Source of the DNA: an aff. Roholtiella sp. LEGE 12411
GTDB taxonomy: Bacteria; Cyanobacteriota; Cyanobacteriia; Cyanobacteriales; Nostocaceae
Length of the DNA: 62,737 nt
Assembly: GCF_015206995.1 (NCBI RefSeq)
Contig: NZ_JADEXR010000020.1
Coordinates: 1-62,737, forward strand
Direction: 5' to 3'
The translations under genes were made by a program, and so were the position numbers. Of this stretch, positions 26,263 to 35,931 are shown in pieces (the first letter of the stretch is position 1; each line of letters begins with the position of its first letter). The notes beneath the pieces were generated by a model. The model ran no database searches and was not told where the DNA came from. It saw only the letters and a program-made list of their open reading frames with translations.

Positions 26263-28564
26263 ATCCTGTGAGAAAAATGTATGCGCCCCAAGCTTGTGCG
26301 GCAACTGCCAAAACAGTAGACCAAATAGGATGAGGGCTATTAATAGTTTTACCACTTTGGGTTTGCAGAGTTTGGATGTCGATCCAGGGCGTTGCTCCTC
26401 GCCGAAACCAGCCTGTAACAGTAATCTGGCGACCGATTAAGTCTTGGTAATTAATCGACTGTCCCAGCCAAGAAATATGATGTAATTTCACCAAACCTGT
26501 ACTAGATTGTAGGATTAGGTCTTGTGCTAGGCAGTTGCTAATGCCTTGACGACCTATTAGTTTTCCGACAAGACACACGCTGATGCTATCGATGGGTAGG
26601 GCAGATGGGTCAGCTAACAGACTGGGTAGGCAGTCATCAGTTTGTACGGTTGCAGGTTTGATATCGGGAAAAAAAGAATTCATCCGCATCACTGTACCAA
26701 TGCTAAAGCTAATGAGGAGGCAACCTGTAATAAAAGACCAATCTTCGTATATCCATTTTAGGTTCAAAAACTTGAGTGCGAATGCTATTTGCCAAGTCAG
26801 CCAAATTAGACCTGCAAACAGAAAACCCAGAGGAATTCCCAACCAGGGAGCGATTTGTAATAAGAAAGACTGACGTTTAACTTTTAGAGATTGCTCACTA
26901 TTAAGATTTAGTTCGGTTTCTAGATGCCAGTGGCGGGCTATTTGGCAGAGGCGTTTGATGCGATCGCCAATCAAAGGATGACTATTGTTAATAGTAAACC
27001 ATCGGCGATAAGGATTAAGAGCGTCCCACATCAAGAAGGATTCAAAAGATAGATGACTAGCAATAGTACCCAAACAAAGGCTCTGTTGGTGTCCCACTGG
27101 TGTCAGGAGATTTAAGCTTTCCAACTGCCAACTGGTGTGTTCTTGCTTTTCGATATCTGCTGCAATGCCAATGGCAATTTTGATTAAGGCACGAATCAGA
27201 GCATTGGGATTACCAGTAATTTCAGCGGCGAGGCGATCGCTATAGTAAAGCCGTAAGCGCGATAACCACAGAGCAGTCCCAGTTAGCAAACACCACACTC
27301 CATACACAAGAGTAGCTAAGATTGTCACCGGCCAGCGCCAAATTCCTGATATGTTGTTTCCCCACTCCGATACTTGCTGATATAGCCTGTAAATCGTTAG
27401 TGTCACCAGCAACACCAGGGACATCACAACAAAATCCCCGTGAGCAATATGTCCTAACTGCGTAGCGTAGATAGTGGCGATTTCATCATCTGCAAGTTGC
27501 TCTAACAGCCCCTGACTCACCACAATTCGTGCATTACGTGGTAAATTACCATAAGTCAGAATAATTGGTGCAGCTATTGGCAGAATCAGCAGTTTGGGTA
27601 ACTGCCAGCCTCGCTGTTGGCAAGAACGTTGTAACACTCGCACTGCTTCGCGACTATAGTTATTCAATACATCTTTCGATAACTGTCGCTGTCCGTAAAA
27701 GTTTGCCAGTAGCCGATCTAGCAACCAGGGTGACACTGCAAGCAAAATCGCCAATACTAGTAGCAATAATGGAGTGGAATCGCGGTATAAAAGCTGCAAT
27801 GGCTCCAAAAATGGTAGTTTAACTAAAATCTGGTTAGTTAATCCCATTGCTAATTTGAGCATTTCCCGGATCACCCAAAACAGGGCGATGAATGTTCCAG
27901 CCGCTAGCAGCCGCAAGGGTATTAAGTTGAGCTTACGCAGGGGTTGCCATGCCTTGGCACGTTTTGCTTGTCGCCAATAAATAACGCCGAATAGTTTAGC
28001 TTGTGTGCGGCCCACAGATCCCATAAAGCCACTTAGTGAGGCAGTTGGTGAGATGTCGTGGTTCTTGGTTTCTGGAATTGTCTCTTTTGGCTTCTCTGGT
28101 ACAACTGGAGCTTTGAGGCTACTAGGTGACACAGTAGGCGAGATGTCGTGGCTTTTGGTTTCTTTTAACGGAGGATCTTTCGGCTTCTGCTGTAACGCAG
28201 CATTCACTGGGGGAGAATCTGGGCGGGAATTATCAAAACTGACAAATCCAGTTTTAGAATTTTTTGATTCCTTAGATTCGATACTACGTTGTTTGCTTTT
28301 TGTCAAGTGTTCGAGAGCGCGTGTTGCCCACTCTTGAACTTGCGGATGATTACTCTTAGTGAGATTTTGACACAGGGCGATCGCCTTGGGGGCTTCGCCA
28401 CTGCGTGCATAAGCCATCACTAAACCAACCTGGGCTTGCAAGCTAGCAGTCCCATTTTCCTGGTTGCTAGTAATAGGTTCTAGTTGAGCGATCGCTGTTT
28501 GGTAATTTCCTTGCTTGAGGGCAACTAAACCAGCCTCCAAAGACGATTCGGCATGTGAAGGCAT
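26261..28564 (-). CDS. TPR-containing M48-like membrane protein, apparently catalytically dead
   Basis: 767 aa. N-terminal TPR-like helices (res 1-90), a Ser/Pro-rich linker with a duplicated HDISPT segment (~100-180), then an HtpX/Ste24-like integral-membrane region (res ~210-560) and a C-terminal soluble beta domain (SVCLVGKLIGRQG, GRQITVTGWFRRG). The zinc site of M48 proteases is broken: HExxH reads T368-Q369-L-G-H372, and the downstream Glu ligand motif is LYYSD. Hence probably not a protease; a scaffold or regulator is more likely. Family assignment is firm, function unknown. Confidence 0.85.
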   Translation of the reverse strand: MPSHAESSLEAGLVALKQGNYQTAIAQLEPITSNQENGTASLQAQVGLVMAYARSGEAPKAIALCQNLTKSNHPQVQEWATRALEHLTKSKQRSIESKESKNSKTGFVSFDNSRPDSPPVNAALQQKPKDPPLKETKSHDISPTVSPSSLKAPVVPEKPKETIPETKNHDISPTASLSGFMGSVGRTQAKLFGVIYWRQAKRAKAWQPLRKLNLIPLRLLAAGTFIALFWVIREMLKLAMGLTNQILVKLPFLEPLQLLYRDSTPLLLLVLAILLAVSPWLLDRLLANFYGQRQLSKDVLNNYSREAVRVLQRSCQQRGWQLPKLLILPIAAPIILTYGNLPRNARIVVSQGLLEQLADDEIATIYATQLGHIAHGDFVVMSLVLLVTLTIYRLYQQVSEWGNNISGIWRWPVTILATLVYGVWCLLTGTALWLSRLRLYYSDRLAAEITGNPNALIRALIKIAIGIAADIEKQEHTSWQLESLNLLTPVGHQQSLCLGTIASHLSFESFLMWDALNPYRRWFTINNSHPLIGDRIKRLCQIARHWHLETELNLNSEQSLKVKRQSFLLQIAPWLGIPLGFLFAGLIWLTWQIAFALKFLNLKWIYEDWSFITGCLLISFSIGTVMRMNSFFPDIKPATVQTDDCLPSLLADPSALPIDSISVCLVGKLIGRQGISNCLAQDLILQSSTGLVKLHHISWLGQSINYQDLIGRQITVTGWFRRGATPWIDIQTLQTQSGKTINSPHPIWSTVLAVAAQAWGAYIFLTG

Positions 28565-28675
28565 ACAAATTCTGGCACTCCAATCTCTTCTAGGTGATCC
28601 ACGTTTGTTTTTGCAAAAGCGCGAACCTCGGATGCCGTGGAAATCAACCGCGCCCGGTTAGTCCTGTCGAGTGAA

Positions 28676-30325
28676 TTATTCTTCCACTGGTTGTTGACTG
28701 GAAAATACCGGGGCGATGCCTACGGCGGGCTTCGCCAACGCGCTTAATTTCAACTCTGGATGGTCGCCCTGTAACTGTTGGCAATTCCATTCATTCCGGA
28801 ATAACAATACTGGGCGTTCCATGGTGTCTTTGACTGTAGTGGTGTTGAATAAACGTCCCACCTGATTCAAAGCTTCCCAACCACCCTCAACCCAACGGGC
28901 GACACTATAGGGTAATAAATCTAGTATGGTTTCTACACCATACTCATTTTGTAAACGAAACTGCACCACCTCGAATTGCAACTGACCCACCGCCGCCATA
29001 ATTGGATCGCGCTTTGCTTCGTCAATTGAGTACATAATCTGCACAGTACCTTCTTCTCTCAATTCTGCAACGCCTTTTTGGAATTGCTTAAACTTCGAGG
29101 GGTTGGGGTTTCTGAGAGTCGCAAATAGTTCTGGCGAGAAATACGGAATCCCTTCATATTCCAGTTTTTGTCCCGTGTAAATAGTATCCCCGATCGCAAA
29201 TACACCGGGATTGTTCAAACCGATCACATCGCCAGGATAAGCCTCATCAATCGATTCTCTTTCTTGGGCAAAGAGTTTTTGCGGACGAGACAAGCGGACG
29301 ACTTTACCAGTTCGGGCATGATTCACTGTCATATCTTTTTCAAACTTACCAGTGCAGACCCGGACAAAAGCCACACGATCACGATGCTTCGGATCCATGT
29401 TTGCTTGCAGTTTGAAGACAAACCCAGAAAACTCCGGGTATGTAGGGGAGACATCGCCAACGCTACTGTGGTGGGAACCGGGTTTGAGGGCATAGTCAAG
29501 GAAGTACTTGAGGAATAACTCTACCCCAAAGTTAGTCATGGCGCTACCAAAGAACACTGGCGTCATTTTGCCTTGATGTATCAACTGCAAATCTAGTTCT
29601 GGCCCTACTCCCTCCAACAGTTCTAAATCATTTTTCAGTTGGTAGTAAAGGTCTTGTTCCAGCAGTTCTTCAATTCTCGGATCACCTAATTCCACTATCG
29701 TATCACGGGCTTCTCGGCTGCCGTGGGCGCTACGTTCAAACAGGTGGATTTGTTGTTTGTGCCGATCAAAGACACCTTTAAAGCGATCGCCCATGCCAAT
29801 CGGCCAGTTTACCGCATAGGTTTGCAATTTCAATTCTTGCTCAATCTCATCCAAAAGTTCCAGTGGTTCTCTTCCCGGACGGTCGAGTTTATTCACAAAT
29901 GTGAAAATGGGCAGACCCCGCAGTTTACAAACCTCAAATAGTTTGCGGGTTTGAGGTTCCAAACCTTTTGCGGCATCAATTAGCATCACTGCATTATCGG
30001 CGGCAGCTAAGGTACGATAGGTATCTTCACTAAAATCTTGGTGTCCAGGGGTGTCTAGTAAATTTATTTGACAGTCTCGGTATTCAAATTGCAATACTGT
30101 CGAGGTAATAGAAATACCCCGTTGTTGTTCCATCGCCATCCAGTCAGAGGTAGCTTTGCGCTGTGCTCGTCGCGCCTTCACCGCCCCAGCTTCGTGAATT
30201 GCACCTCCATATAGCAATAGCTTTTCTGTGAGTGTAGTTTTACCCGCATCGGGGTGAGAAATAATCGCAAAGTTGCGGCGAAGTTCGACTGCTTGATGCA
30301 GTTCAGACTGAAGTTCAGTTGACAT
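28676..30325 (-). CDS. prfC: Peptide chain release factor 3
   Basis: 549 aa translational GTPase that recycles RF1/RF2 after peptide release. G1 [13 protein letters not shown] (~res 22-34), G2 ISITSTV, G3 [15 protein letters not shown]4 NKLDR and RF3-specific blocks ([34 protein letters not shown]) are intact, with usual length. The C-terminal end ([12 protein letters not shown]) is encoded by a dispersed repeat (28713-28743), so its tail is atypical. Single gene, divergent from the DUF4870 gene by 123 bp. Confidence 0.96.
   Translation of the reverse strand: MSTELQSELHQAVELRRNFAIISHPDAGKTTLTEKLLLYGGAIHEAGAVKARRAQRKATSDWMAMEQQRGISITSTVLQFEYRDCQINLLDTPGHQDFSEDTYRTLAAADNAVMLIDAAKGLEPQTRKLFEVCKLRGLPIFTFVNKLDRPGREPLELLDEIEQELKLQTYAVNWPIGMGDRFKGVFDRHKQQIHLFERSAHGSREARDTIVELGDPRIEELLEQDLYYQLKNDLELLEGVGPELDLQLIHQGKMTPVFFGSAMTNFGVELFLKYFLDYALKPGSHHSSVGDVSPTYPEFSGFVFKLQANMDPKHRDRVAFVRVCTGKFEKDMTVNHARTGKVVRLSRPQKLFAQERESIDEAYPGDVIGLNNPGVFAIGDTIYTGQKLEYEGIPYFSPELFATLRNPNPSKFKQFQKGVAELREEGTVQIMYSIDEAKRDPIMAAVGQLQFEVVQFRLQNEYGVETILDLLPYSVARWVEGGWEALNQVGRLFNTTTVKDTMERPVLLFRNEWNCQQLQGDHPELKLSALAKPAVGIAPVFSSQQPVEE
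28713..28743. repeat. Dispersed repeat with GGCTTCGCCAACGC core inside prfC
   Basis: The block GCGATGCC-TACGGCGGG-CTTCGCCAACGC overlaps the 3' coding end of prfC. Its 14-mer core recurs inside the GNAT gene at 44366-44379. Confidence 0.75.
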
Positions 30326-30448
30326 AATTGTATTTTTTTGCTTTAAACTTAATTTTTTTTACTCTAGCGAGTCTTTCAATCTTAAGACAATACATGCTCG
30401 CGATCGGGTCGTAATATAATTGAAAGCCATAATTAATGGGAGAAAAGA

Positions 30449-30790
30449 ATGTACGACACAGATAAACGAAAGCTTTTATCCGCTCTGTCTCATGGAGCCA
30501 TTTTTTTTAGCACTGCATTGATATCTGTAGGTGCACCTATTGCCATCTTTTTCGTATCCGATGATCCTGTTGTTAAGGAGAACGCCAAAGAATCCATTAA
30601 TTTCCACTTTAATGTATGGTTCTATAGCTTGATTATTACAGGATTGGTTTGGATAACATTTGGCTTGTTGCTACCACTAGCAGGTCTTGGCTATCTATTA
30701 CACTGGGGACTAACAATTTGGGCATTAGCACAGGTTTTTAGCAATCCTGATACACCCTTTCGTTATCCTTTGATTTTCCGAGTTTTATAG
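30449..30790 (+). CDS. DUF4870 family membrane protein
   Basis: 113 aa with three hydrophobic segments. Fits DUF4870 (Tic20-like small membrane proteins): KRKLLSALSHGAIFF, a polar loop with ENAKESINFHFNVW, and the C-terminal GLTIWALAQVFSNPDTPFRYPLIFR. GGGAG 9 bp upstream supports ATG 30449. Function unknown. Confidence 0.85.
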   Translation: MYDTDKRKLLSALSHGAIFFSTALISVGAPIAIFFVSDDPVVKENAKESINFHFNVWFYSLIITGLVWITFGLLLPLAGLGYLLHWGLTIWALAQVFSNPDTPFRYPLIFRVL

Positions 30791-31424
30791 CACAAATTAT
30801 GGTATTGAGCAATCGAGTCCCTGAAGCAATGCCTCATTACCCAAAGTCCAGTGATTAATTTGGTCAGATTTTTTTAGATTGTTTCTTTCAATTCGTCGGA
30901 GAGATGTCAACCAAGCTGTAAAATACAAAATTGCCCCACAACTTAATGAAGAGTAGGGCAAGGGACAGTTAAGCACTATTTGTAGTCTGTCTGACAGCAG
31001 GAACGTTTAACTTTGCTTTTGTGACGCTTTGTCTTGTGTCCATCAACATTCTTTAAAAGAGTCTAGTGTCACTTGCTTTCAAGTAAGCAGCAAAAGATGC
31101 TCTAATTTGTGGCAAGCTGTTCTAAAAAATACTCAACTGGCTATTGTTTTATACATCAGCTTCACTGTAGATGTTCAAGTTGTTGATGCATTTAAACAGC
31201 AAATAATAGGTTATCAGTTAGGTAAAACCAGCATATTTGACAGATTGCATCTAGTTACCCATAACTAGGGAACAGTTATCCTGTTGGAGTAGATGTTAAT
31301 GTTTAATAATTAATAATTAATAGTGTGAATACTTGGCTTAAGGGCGTCGTACCATACTTCATGGGACAAGTAAGCACCTTTAATGCACCATTGACCCGCT
31401 TAGTCTTTACCTTTAAAAAGCTCT
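30791..31424. other. Intergenic region upstream of hemB
   Basis: No convincing gene. A short inverted repeat TTGCCC/GGGCAA spans ~30932-30962. A 79-codon frame (31029-31268) lacks ribosome site and family signature. TAATTAATAATTAATA-type AT repeats lie just upstream of the hemB leader. Confidence 0.4.
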
Positions 31425-32405
31425 ATGTTTCCGACACATCGCCCTCGTCGTCTGCGTACCCATCCCCAATTGCGCCGAATGGTGCGCGAAACTGTATTAA
31501 CAACGAATGATTTAATTTATCCTTTGTTTGCCGTACCTGGTGATGGAATTGCTAATGAAGTCAAATCAATGCCGGGAGTTTATCAGCTTTCGGTAGACAA
31601 AATTGTCGAAGAGGCAAAAGAAGTTTATGACTTAGGCATTCCTGGCATTATTTTATTTGGTATTCCTGCGGATAAAGATGTAGATGCTACTGGCGCTTGG
31701 CATGACTGCGGCATTGTACAAAAAGCGGCTACTGCTGTCAAGGAAGCAGTGCCAGATTTAATTATCATCGCAGATACATGTCTGTGTGAATACACCAGTC
31801 ATGGTCACTGTGGTTATCTGCAAGTGGGTGATTTGACAGGACGGGTTTTAAATGACCCTACCTTGGAGTTGCTAAAGAAAACAGCTGTTTCCCAAGCAAA
31901 AGCTGGTGCTGATATCATCGCACCTTCTGGGATGATGGATGGCTTTGTACAGGCAATTCGTGTGGGTTTGGATGAAGCCGGATTTCAAGACACGCCGATT
32001 TTGTCTTATGCTGCTAAGTATGCATCAGCTTATTATGGCCCATTTCGGGATGCAGCAGACTCGACACCGCAATTTGGCGATCGCAGAACTTACCAAATGG
32101 ATCCTGGTAATGCTCGTGAAGCGATTAAAGAAATTGGACTCGATATTGCTGAAGGCGCTGATATGCTGATGGTCAAACCAGCTTTGGCATACATGGATAT
32201 TATCTGGCGGGTGAAGGAAGCGAGTAATTTACCCGTTGCAGCTTACAATGTTTCTGGTGAATATGCGATGGTGAAAGCTGCGGCTCTCAATGGTTGGATT
32301 GATGAGGAGCGTGTGGTTATGGAAACTTTAACTGGATTTAAACGTGCTGGCGCTGACTTGATTTTGACCTACCACGCCAAAGATGCAGCGCGATGGTTAC
32401 GGTAA
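31425..32405 (+). CDS. hemB: Delta-aminolevulinic acid dehydratase (porphobilinogen synthase)
   Basis: 326 aa. Condenses two 5-aminolevulinate molecules to porphobilinogen in tetrapyrrole (chlorophyll, haem, bilin) synthesis. Active-site zinc cysteines C119, C121, C129 ([14 protein letters not shown]) show a zinc-type rather than plant Mg-type enzyme. Schiff-base lysines are K198 ([16 protein letters not shown]) and K251 ([11 protein letters not shown]). ATG 31425 gives the normal length; no strong ribosome site is visible. Confidence 0.97.
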   Translation: MFPTHRPRRLRTHPQLRRMVRETVLTTNDLIYPLFAVPGDGIANEVKSMPGVYQLSVDKIVEEAKEVYDLGIPGIILFGIPADKDVDATGAWHDCGIVQKAATAVKEAVPDLIIIADTCLCEYTSHGHCGYLQVGDLTGRVLNDPTLELLKKTAVSQAKAGADIIAPSGMMDGFVQAIRVGLDEAGFQDTPILSYAAKYASAYYGPFRDAADSTPQFGDRRTYQMDPGNAREAIKEIGLDIAEGADMLMVKPALAYMDIIWRVKEASNLPVAAYNVSGEYAMVKAAALNGWIDEERVVMETLTGFKRAGADLILTYHAKDAARWLR

Positions 32406-32904
32406 ACTACACAATTAAATAGTAATAATTTATCGCTATCGGAAGATCTCACGCATAGATGCAGCGGAAAGTCCATTTTAGTGTCTTGGTGTCTGAGCGT
32501 GAGATTATTGTATTGACTGCCAGGAGATTTTGCATATTTATCCATGAGGGAGCAACGCTCTAACAGTGAGGTGCTGAAACCTTGGACGTATATAGCTTGT
32601 TTCGGGATGCGTAGGCGTAGCCCAACCTAGGCATCGCAACTAAAAAACCAAGTTCTGTTGAGAATATAGAGGTGTAATTGAGAACTAAACCCCGATCTCA
32701 CTTTTTCGCGTTGCTCCCGATCAAGACTTCGTTGGGTTATGTTTGGAGGTTTGGGAGAGCTTAAGCTTGCTTTCGTGGTCTTTCTAGATTCTGTATATTA
32801 ACTCATTCATCAACTCCCTAATCCAAATAGCCTCCTGGGGGAGGGAACTCTGAGCCGAGGAAGTAACATGATGAAAGATGAGAAGTTATGGAAGCGAACA
32901 GACC
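32406..32904. other. Region between hemB and the toxin-antitoxin pair
   Basis: No gene. An inverted repeat ATCTCACGC (~32446) / GCGTGAGAT (~32496) brackets ~42 nt and could fold into an RNA stem. Near 32599-32640 is a GC-richer block (GGATGCGTAGGCGTAGCCC) of the dispersed repeat type common in these genomes. Confidence 0.4.
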
Positions 32905-33153
32905 ATGATTACTAAAGAAGAAATTACCATCAAAGTTCCCTCTTTGGTAGCAGAGGCATACCGCAATGCTACAGAACAAGAACGCGAACAATTACAGCTT
33001 AAGATTGCGGCAATTATGCAGTCTCAACTGACAATAAAAAGACAAGAGTCCATTGCGCGTCTGAGAAACACGATGGATAAAGCAAGCCTTGAAGCACAAG
33101 AGCAAGGATTAACGCCTGAAATCTTGGAATCGATTTTGAATGATGACGAATAA
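32905..33153 (+). CDS. Putative antitoxin of a PIN-toxin module
   Basis: 82 aa, acidic/helical: an N-terminal beta segment (TKEEITIKVPSLVAEAYRNA) and a long amphipathic helix (EREQLQLKIAAIMQSQ). This organisation is common for cyanobacterial antitoxins encoded before PIN-domain toxins. ATG 32905 is preferred; an in-frame ATG at 32878 would add nine residues. Its stop overlaps the toxin start by 14 bp, which implies translational coupling. Confidence 0.72.
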   Translation: MITKEEITIKVPSLVAEAYRNATEQEREQLQLKIAAIMQSQLTIKRQESIARLRNTMDKASLEAQEQGLTPEILESILNDDE

Positions 33154-33556
33154 TCGACGGTTCGTTTTTGATACTAATGTGCTAATTAGTGCATTTTTAT
33201 TTAGTCAAAGCCAGCCACGTCAGGCATTAGACCAAGCTCAGGATATTGGCGTTATCGTATTATCGAGTTCTGTTTTTTCGGAGTTAAAAGAGGTTTTATA
33301 TCGTCCGAAATTTGATAGGTATCTCACTAAAGAAAGACGGCAAGAGTTTCTAGAAAATTTAACACAAAACGCTCAGTTTATTGATGTGACTGAGCAGATT
33401 AATGAATGTCGAGATCCAAAAGATAACAAATATTTGGAATTGGCATTAAGTAGTCAAGCAGAATGTATTGTTACTGGAGACGATGATTTACTAGTGCTAA
33501 ACCCCTGGAGGGGCATATATATTCTGACTATTCAAGAATTTTTAGCCTCTAAGTAG
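33140..33556 (+). CDS. PIN-domain toxin (putative ribonuclease)
   Basis: 138 aa, TIGR00305-type 'PIN family toxin'. Acidic metal-binding residues D11 (FVFDTNVLISAF), E48 (SSVFSELKEVL), D95 (RDPKDNKYLELA) and D114/D116 (VTGDDDLL) are all present, so the nuclease site looks intact. Expected to cleave RNA and be neutralised by the upstream overlapping antitoxin. Two overlapping ATG codons (33140, 33143) could serve as start. Confidence 0.88.
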   Translation: MMTNNRRFVFDTNVLISAFLFSQSQPRQALDQAQDIGVIVLSSSVFSELKEVLYRPKFDRYLTKERRQEFLENLTQNAQFIDVTEQINECRDPKDNKYLELALSSQAECIVTGDDDLLVLNPWRGIYILTIQEFLASK

Positions 33557-33916
33557 CAAGAGTTACCCTATACTAGACAATGCATATTGTGATATCATGT
33601 GTATTTCTTACAAGTTTTGCGATCGCCTTCATCTAGTAACAACTAAGACGGTTGATTAATTATAGTTAATAAAGCACAGTTCATAGATGCTGTCTATGTA
33701 ATAATACATAAACTGAGTGAGCGTCTACCTTTATTGCAAATGAGGCGATCGCTTCTTAAATTAAGATAGATCTAATACGTAAGTAGAGATTTACCTCGTT
33801 TGCCAGAGTGGGAAGTGATCGCTTATAAAATGAAGATAGTTAATAAATTTTTTTCAAATTGGCATTTAATGTCAATCTATTTAAAATATTCTTGATTTTC
33901 AAGGGGAGCATTAGAT
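33557..33916. other. Intergenic region upstream of the HTH gene
   Basis: No gene. Contains GCGATCGC sites and a pair of related 30-mers spaced exactly 70 bp (33741 and 33811). Confidence 0.45.
33741..33840. repeat. Two 30-bp direct repeats 70 bp apart
   Basis: Copies at 33741-33770 and 33811-33840 agree at 23 of 30 positions, sharing GATCGCTT and AAGATAG. They lie 77-176 bp upstream of an HTH regulator gene and could be operator half-sites or a decayed duplication. Confidence 0.55.
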
Positions 33917-34207
33917 ATGGATATGCAAGTCTTGAGAGAGCGTGCGGGCCTTAGCCGTGCAGAGGTTGCCTTCAGGCTTGCAATCAGTGAAACCAGTGTT
34001 CGCAATTGGGAGGCTGGGCGTACTGAACCGACAATGACGCCAAAAAAATATTTAGATGCTTTGCGTCTGTTCAAATGTACACCTGAAGAATTGGCAGCGG
34101 CAAGTGAAAAGTCAATTAATCAGCGGCATAAACGCAAACCAGGAAGACCGAAACGCTTTCCTGATAATCAGGTATCTCACGTGACTGATTCACCAGTTTG
34201 CAACTGA
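33917..34207 (+). CDS. XRE-type HTH regulator with a C-terminal AT-hook
   Basis: 96 aa. N-terminal Cro/CI-type helix-turn-helix (LRERAGLSRAEVAFRLAISETSVRNWEAGRTEP, ~res 5-38), then a linker and KRKPGRPKRF (~res 72-81), a canonical AT-hook (GRP core flanked by basic residues) that binds the minor groove of AT-rich DNA. GGGGAG upstream supports ATG 33917. Target genes unknown; the paired direct repeats just upstream hint at autoregulation. Confidence 0.85.
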   Translation: MDMQVLRERAGLSRAEVAFRLAISETSVRNWEAGRTEPTMTPKKYLDALRLFKCTPEELAAASEKSINQRHKRKPGRPKRFPDNQVSHVTDSPVCN

Positions 34208-34597
34208 TTACGCGCTAGATAAACTTTAGTAAGTACCTTCTTCTGTGTCGATACTTGAGAAAAGCTATAAAATCTAACTTATCCTCTCGCTTACTTCAGT
34301 GCAGTTATTTTAGAGTAATCGACTAGATGATTAATACTAATGTACTGGAAATTAACTTCCTAACATTTTTTATTGTTAATGAGTTTTAATTACTACTGTA
34401 TTAGCATCTGTTGGTGACTAAATTTTTCCTGTACAAAGCTGCTCAAACTAGCAAAGTTGCTCCATCTTTCTAATACATTGTCAGTGCATAATTTACAGTA
34501 TATTTACGTCTATTTTGGTTTGAGGAACAGCTTTGGTATAGTTATCTCGATAATTACTTCCTGCCTAGAGGCAAAATAGCAATCAGAGAGGAGAGAA
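34208..34597. other. AT-rich region upstream of the pdhB leader
   Basis: No gene. Probably contains the promoter for the leader ORF and pdhB, but I cannot place boxes reliably. Confidence 0.35.
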
Positions 34598-34672
34598 ATG
34601 AAAAAGGTAAAAAGATTTTACCTTTTATTTTTTATCCTCTGTAGCTTGGAGCGATTAGTTCAAACAACCTAA
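34598..34672 (+). CDS. Candidate 24-residue leader peptide upstream of pdhB
   Basis: ATG 34598 is preceded by GGAGAG at ideal spacing and opens 24 codons ending TAA 34670-34672. The product starts MKKVKRFYLLFFILC: a basic N-end and hydrophobic core, like a small membrane peptide. Its first codons coincide with a terminator-like hairpin (34602-34626), so ribosome movement would compete with hairpin formation. Could be an attenuator leader, a small protein, or chance. 82 bp before pdhB. Confidence 0.35.
   Translation: MKKVKRFYLLFFILCSLERLVQTT
34602..34633 (+). terminator. Terminator-like hairpin in front of pdhB
   Basis: 11-bp perfect stem AAAAGGTAAAA/TTTTACCTTTT with a 3-nt loop followed by ATTTTTT. 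GC-poor, but structure and U-tract fit an intrinsic terminator or attenuator. Confidence 0.55.
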
Positions 34673-34754
34673 TCTCTAACTAGTGCGATCGCTCACGGTA
34701 TTTGCCAAAACGGCACGATAAAATTCTAAAACCATAATCGTACTAAAGGTCTAA

Positions 34755-35738
34755 ATGGCAGAAACACTATTTTTCAACGCCTTACGGGAAGCCATTGATG
34801 AAGAAATGGCGCGTGACTCCAGTGTCTTTGTTCTCGGTGAAGACGTAGGACACTACGGCGGTTCTTACAAAGTTACCAAAGACCTATACCAAAAGTATGG
34901 CGAACTCCGAATTTTAGACACCCCCATCGCCGAAAACAGCTTTACTGGCATGGCAGTAGGAGCCGCCATGACTGGGTTACGACCCATAATCGAAGGCATG
35001 AACATGGGCTTTTTACTACTGGCCTTCAACCAAATATCCAACAACGCTGGAATGTTGCGCTATACTTCTGGCGGTAACTTTAAAATTCCTATGGTAATTC
35101 GCGGCCCTGGTGGTGTAGGACGGCAGCTAGGAGCAGAACATTCTCAACGACTAGAAACCTACTTCCAAGCTGTGCCAGGTTTGAAAATAGTCGCCTGCTC
35201 TACACCAAGAAACGCCAAAGGATTACTAAAATCTGCGATCCGCGATGATAACCCAGTGTTGTTCTTTGAACACGTTCTGCTTTACAACTTAAAAGAAGAC
35301 CTGCCAGAAGAAGAATACCTGTTGCCCTTGGATAAAGCAGAAGTTGTGCGTCAAGGAAAAGATGTCACAATTATTACTTATTCCAGAATGCGGCATCATG
35401 TGATGCAAGCAGTAAAAACTCTGGAAAAAGAAGGTTATGACCCGGAGGTAATTGATCTAATCTCACTCAAACCGTTAGATTTTGACACAATCGGCGCATC
35501 AATACGAAAAACCCATCGAGTGATTGTTGTGGAAGAGTCCATGCGAACCGCAGGTATTGGAGCAGAAGTTATTGCCTCAATCAATGACCGCTTGTTTGAT
35601 GAATTAGATGCGCCAGTACTGCGGCTTTCATCCCAAGACATCCCCACGCCTTACAACGGTAATCTGGAGCGATTGACAATTGTCCAACCAGAGCAAATAG
35701 TCGAAGCCGTAGAAAAAATGGTAGCCCAGCGAGTTTAG
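34755..35738 (+). CDS. pdhB: Pyruvate dehydrogenase E1 component, beta subunit
   Basis: 327 aa. With PdhA it decarboxylates pyruvate using thiamine diphosphate. Typical E1-beta blocks: [68 protein letters not shown] and [14 protein letters not shown]. pdhA is not adjacent, as usual in cyanobacteria. Followed directly by an STRR block and secD, on the same strand. Confidence 0.95.
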   Translation: MAETLFFNALREAIDEEMARDSSVFVLGEDVGHYGGSYKVTKDLYQKYGELRILDTPIAENSFTGMAVGAAMTGLRPIIEGMNMGFLLLAFNQISNNAGMLRYTSGGNFKIPMVIRGPGGVGRQLGAEHSQRLETYFQAVPGLKIVACSTPRNAKGLLKSAIRDDNPVLFFEHVLLYNLKEDLPEEEYLLPLDKAEVVRQGKDVTIITYSRMRHHVMQAVKTLEKEGYDPEVIDLISLKPLDFDTIGASIRKTHRVIVVEESMRTAGIGAEVIASINDRLFDELDAPVLRLSSQDIPTPYNGNLERLTIVQPEQIVEAVEKMVAQRV

Positions 35739-35741
35739 GCA

Positions 35742-35865
35742 CTGGGGATTGGAGACTGGGGGACTGGGGGACTGGGAACAAAGAGAATAACCTATCCCCC
35801 ATGCCCAATGCCCCATGCCCCATGCCCAATTCCCAATCCCCAATGCCCAATGCCCCATGCCCATC
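35742..35865. repeat. STRR heptamer block between pdhB and secD
   Basis: G-rich units (GGGGACT, GGGGATT) at 35744-35780 followed by C-rich units (CCCCATG, CCCAATG, CCCCAAT) at ~35796-35863. The opposite polarity of the halves lets them pair as a long imperfect hairpin; the G-half also fits a G-quadruplex pattern. Confidence 0.88.
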
Positions 35866-35931
35866 CCTAACTCATACTCATAACTCGATAAAAGAGCGCT
35901 ATTATAACCTTTGTCAGTTGCGAGTTATGGT

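Noticed and set aside
31029-31268. 79-codon plus-strand frame upstream of hemB
   Set aside because: No ribosome site or recognisable pattern; amino-acid mix looks random.
35742-35865. Possible CRISPR array
   Set aside because: Units are 7 bp with no unique spacers, so it is an STRR array; no cas genes nearby.
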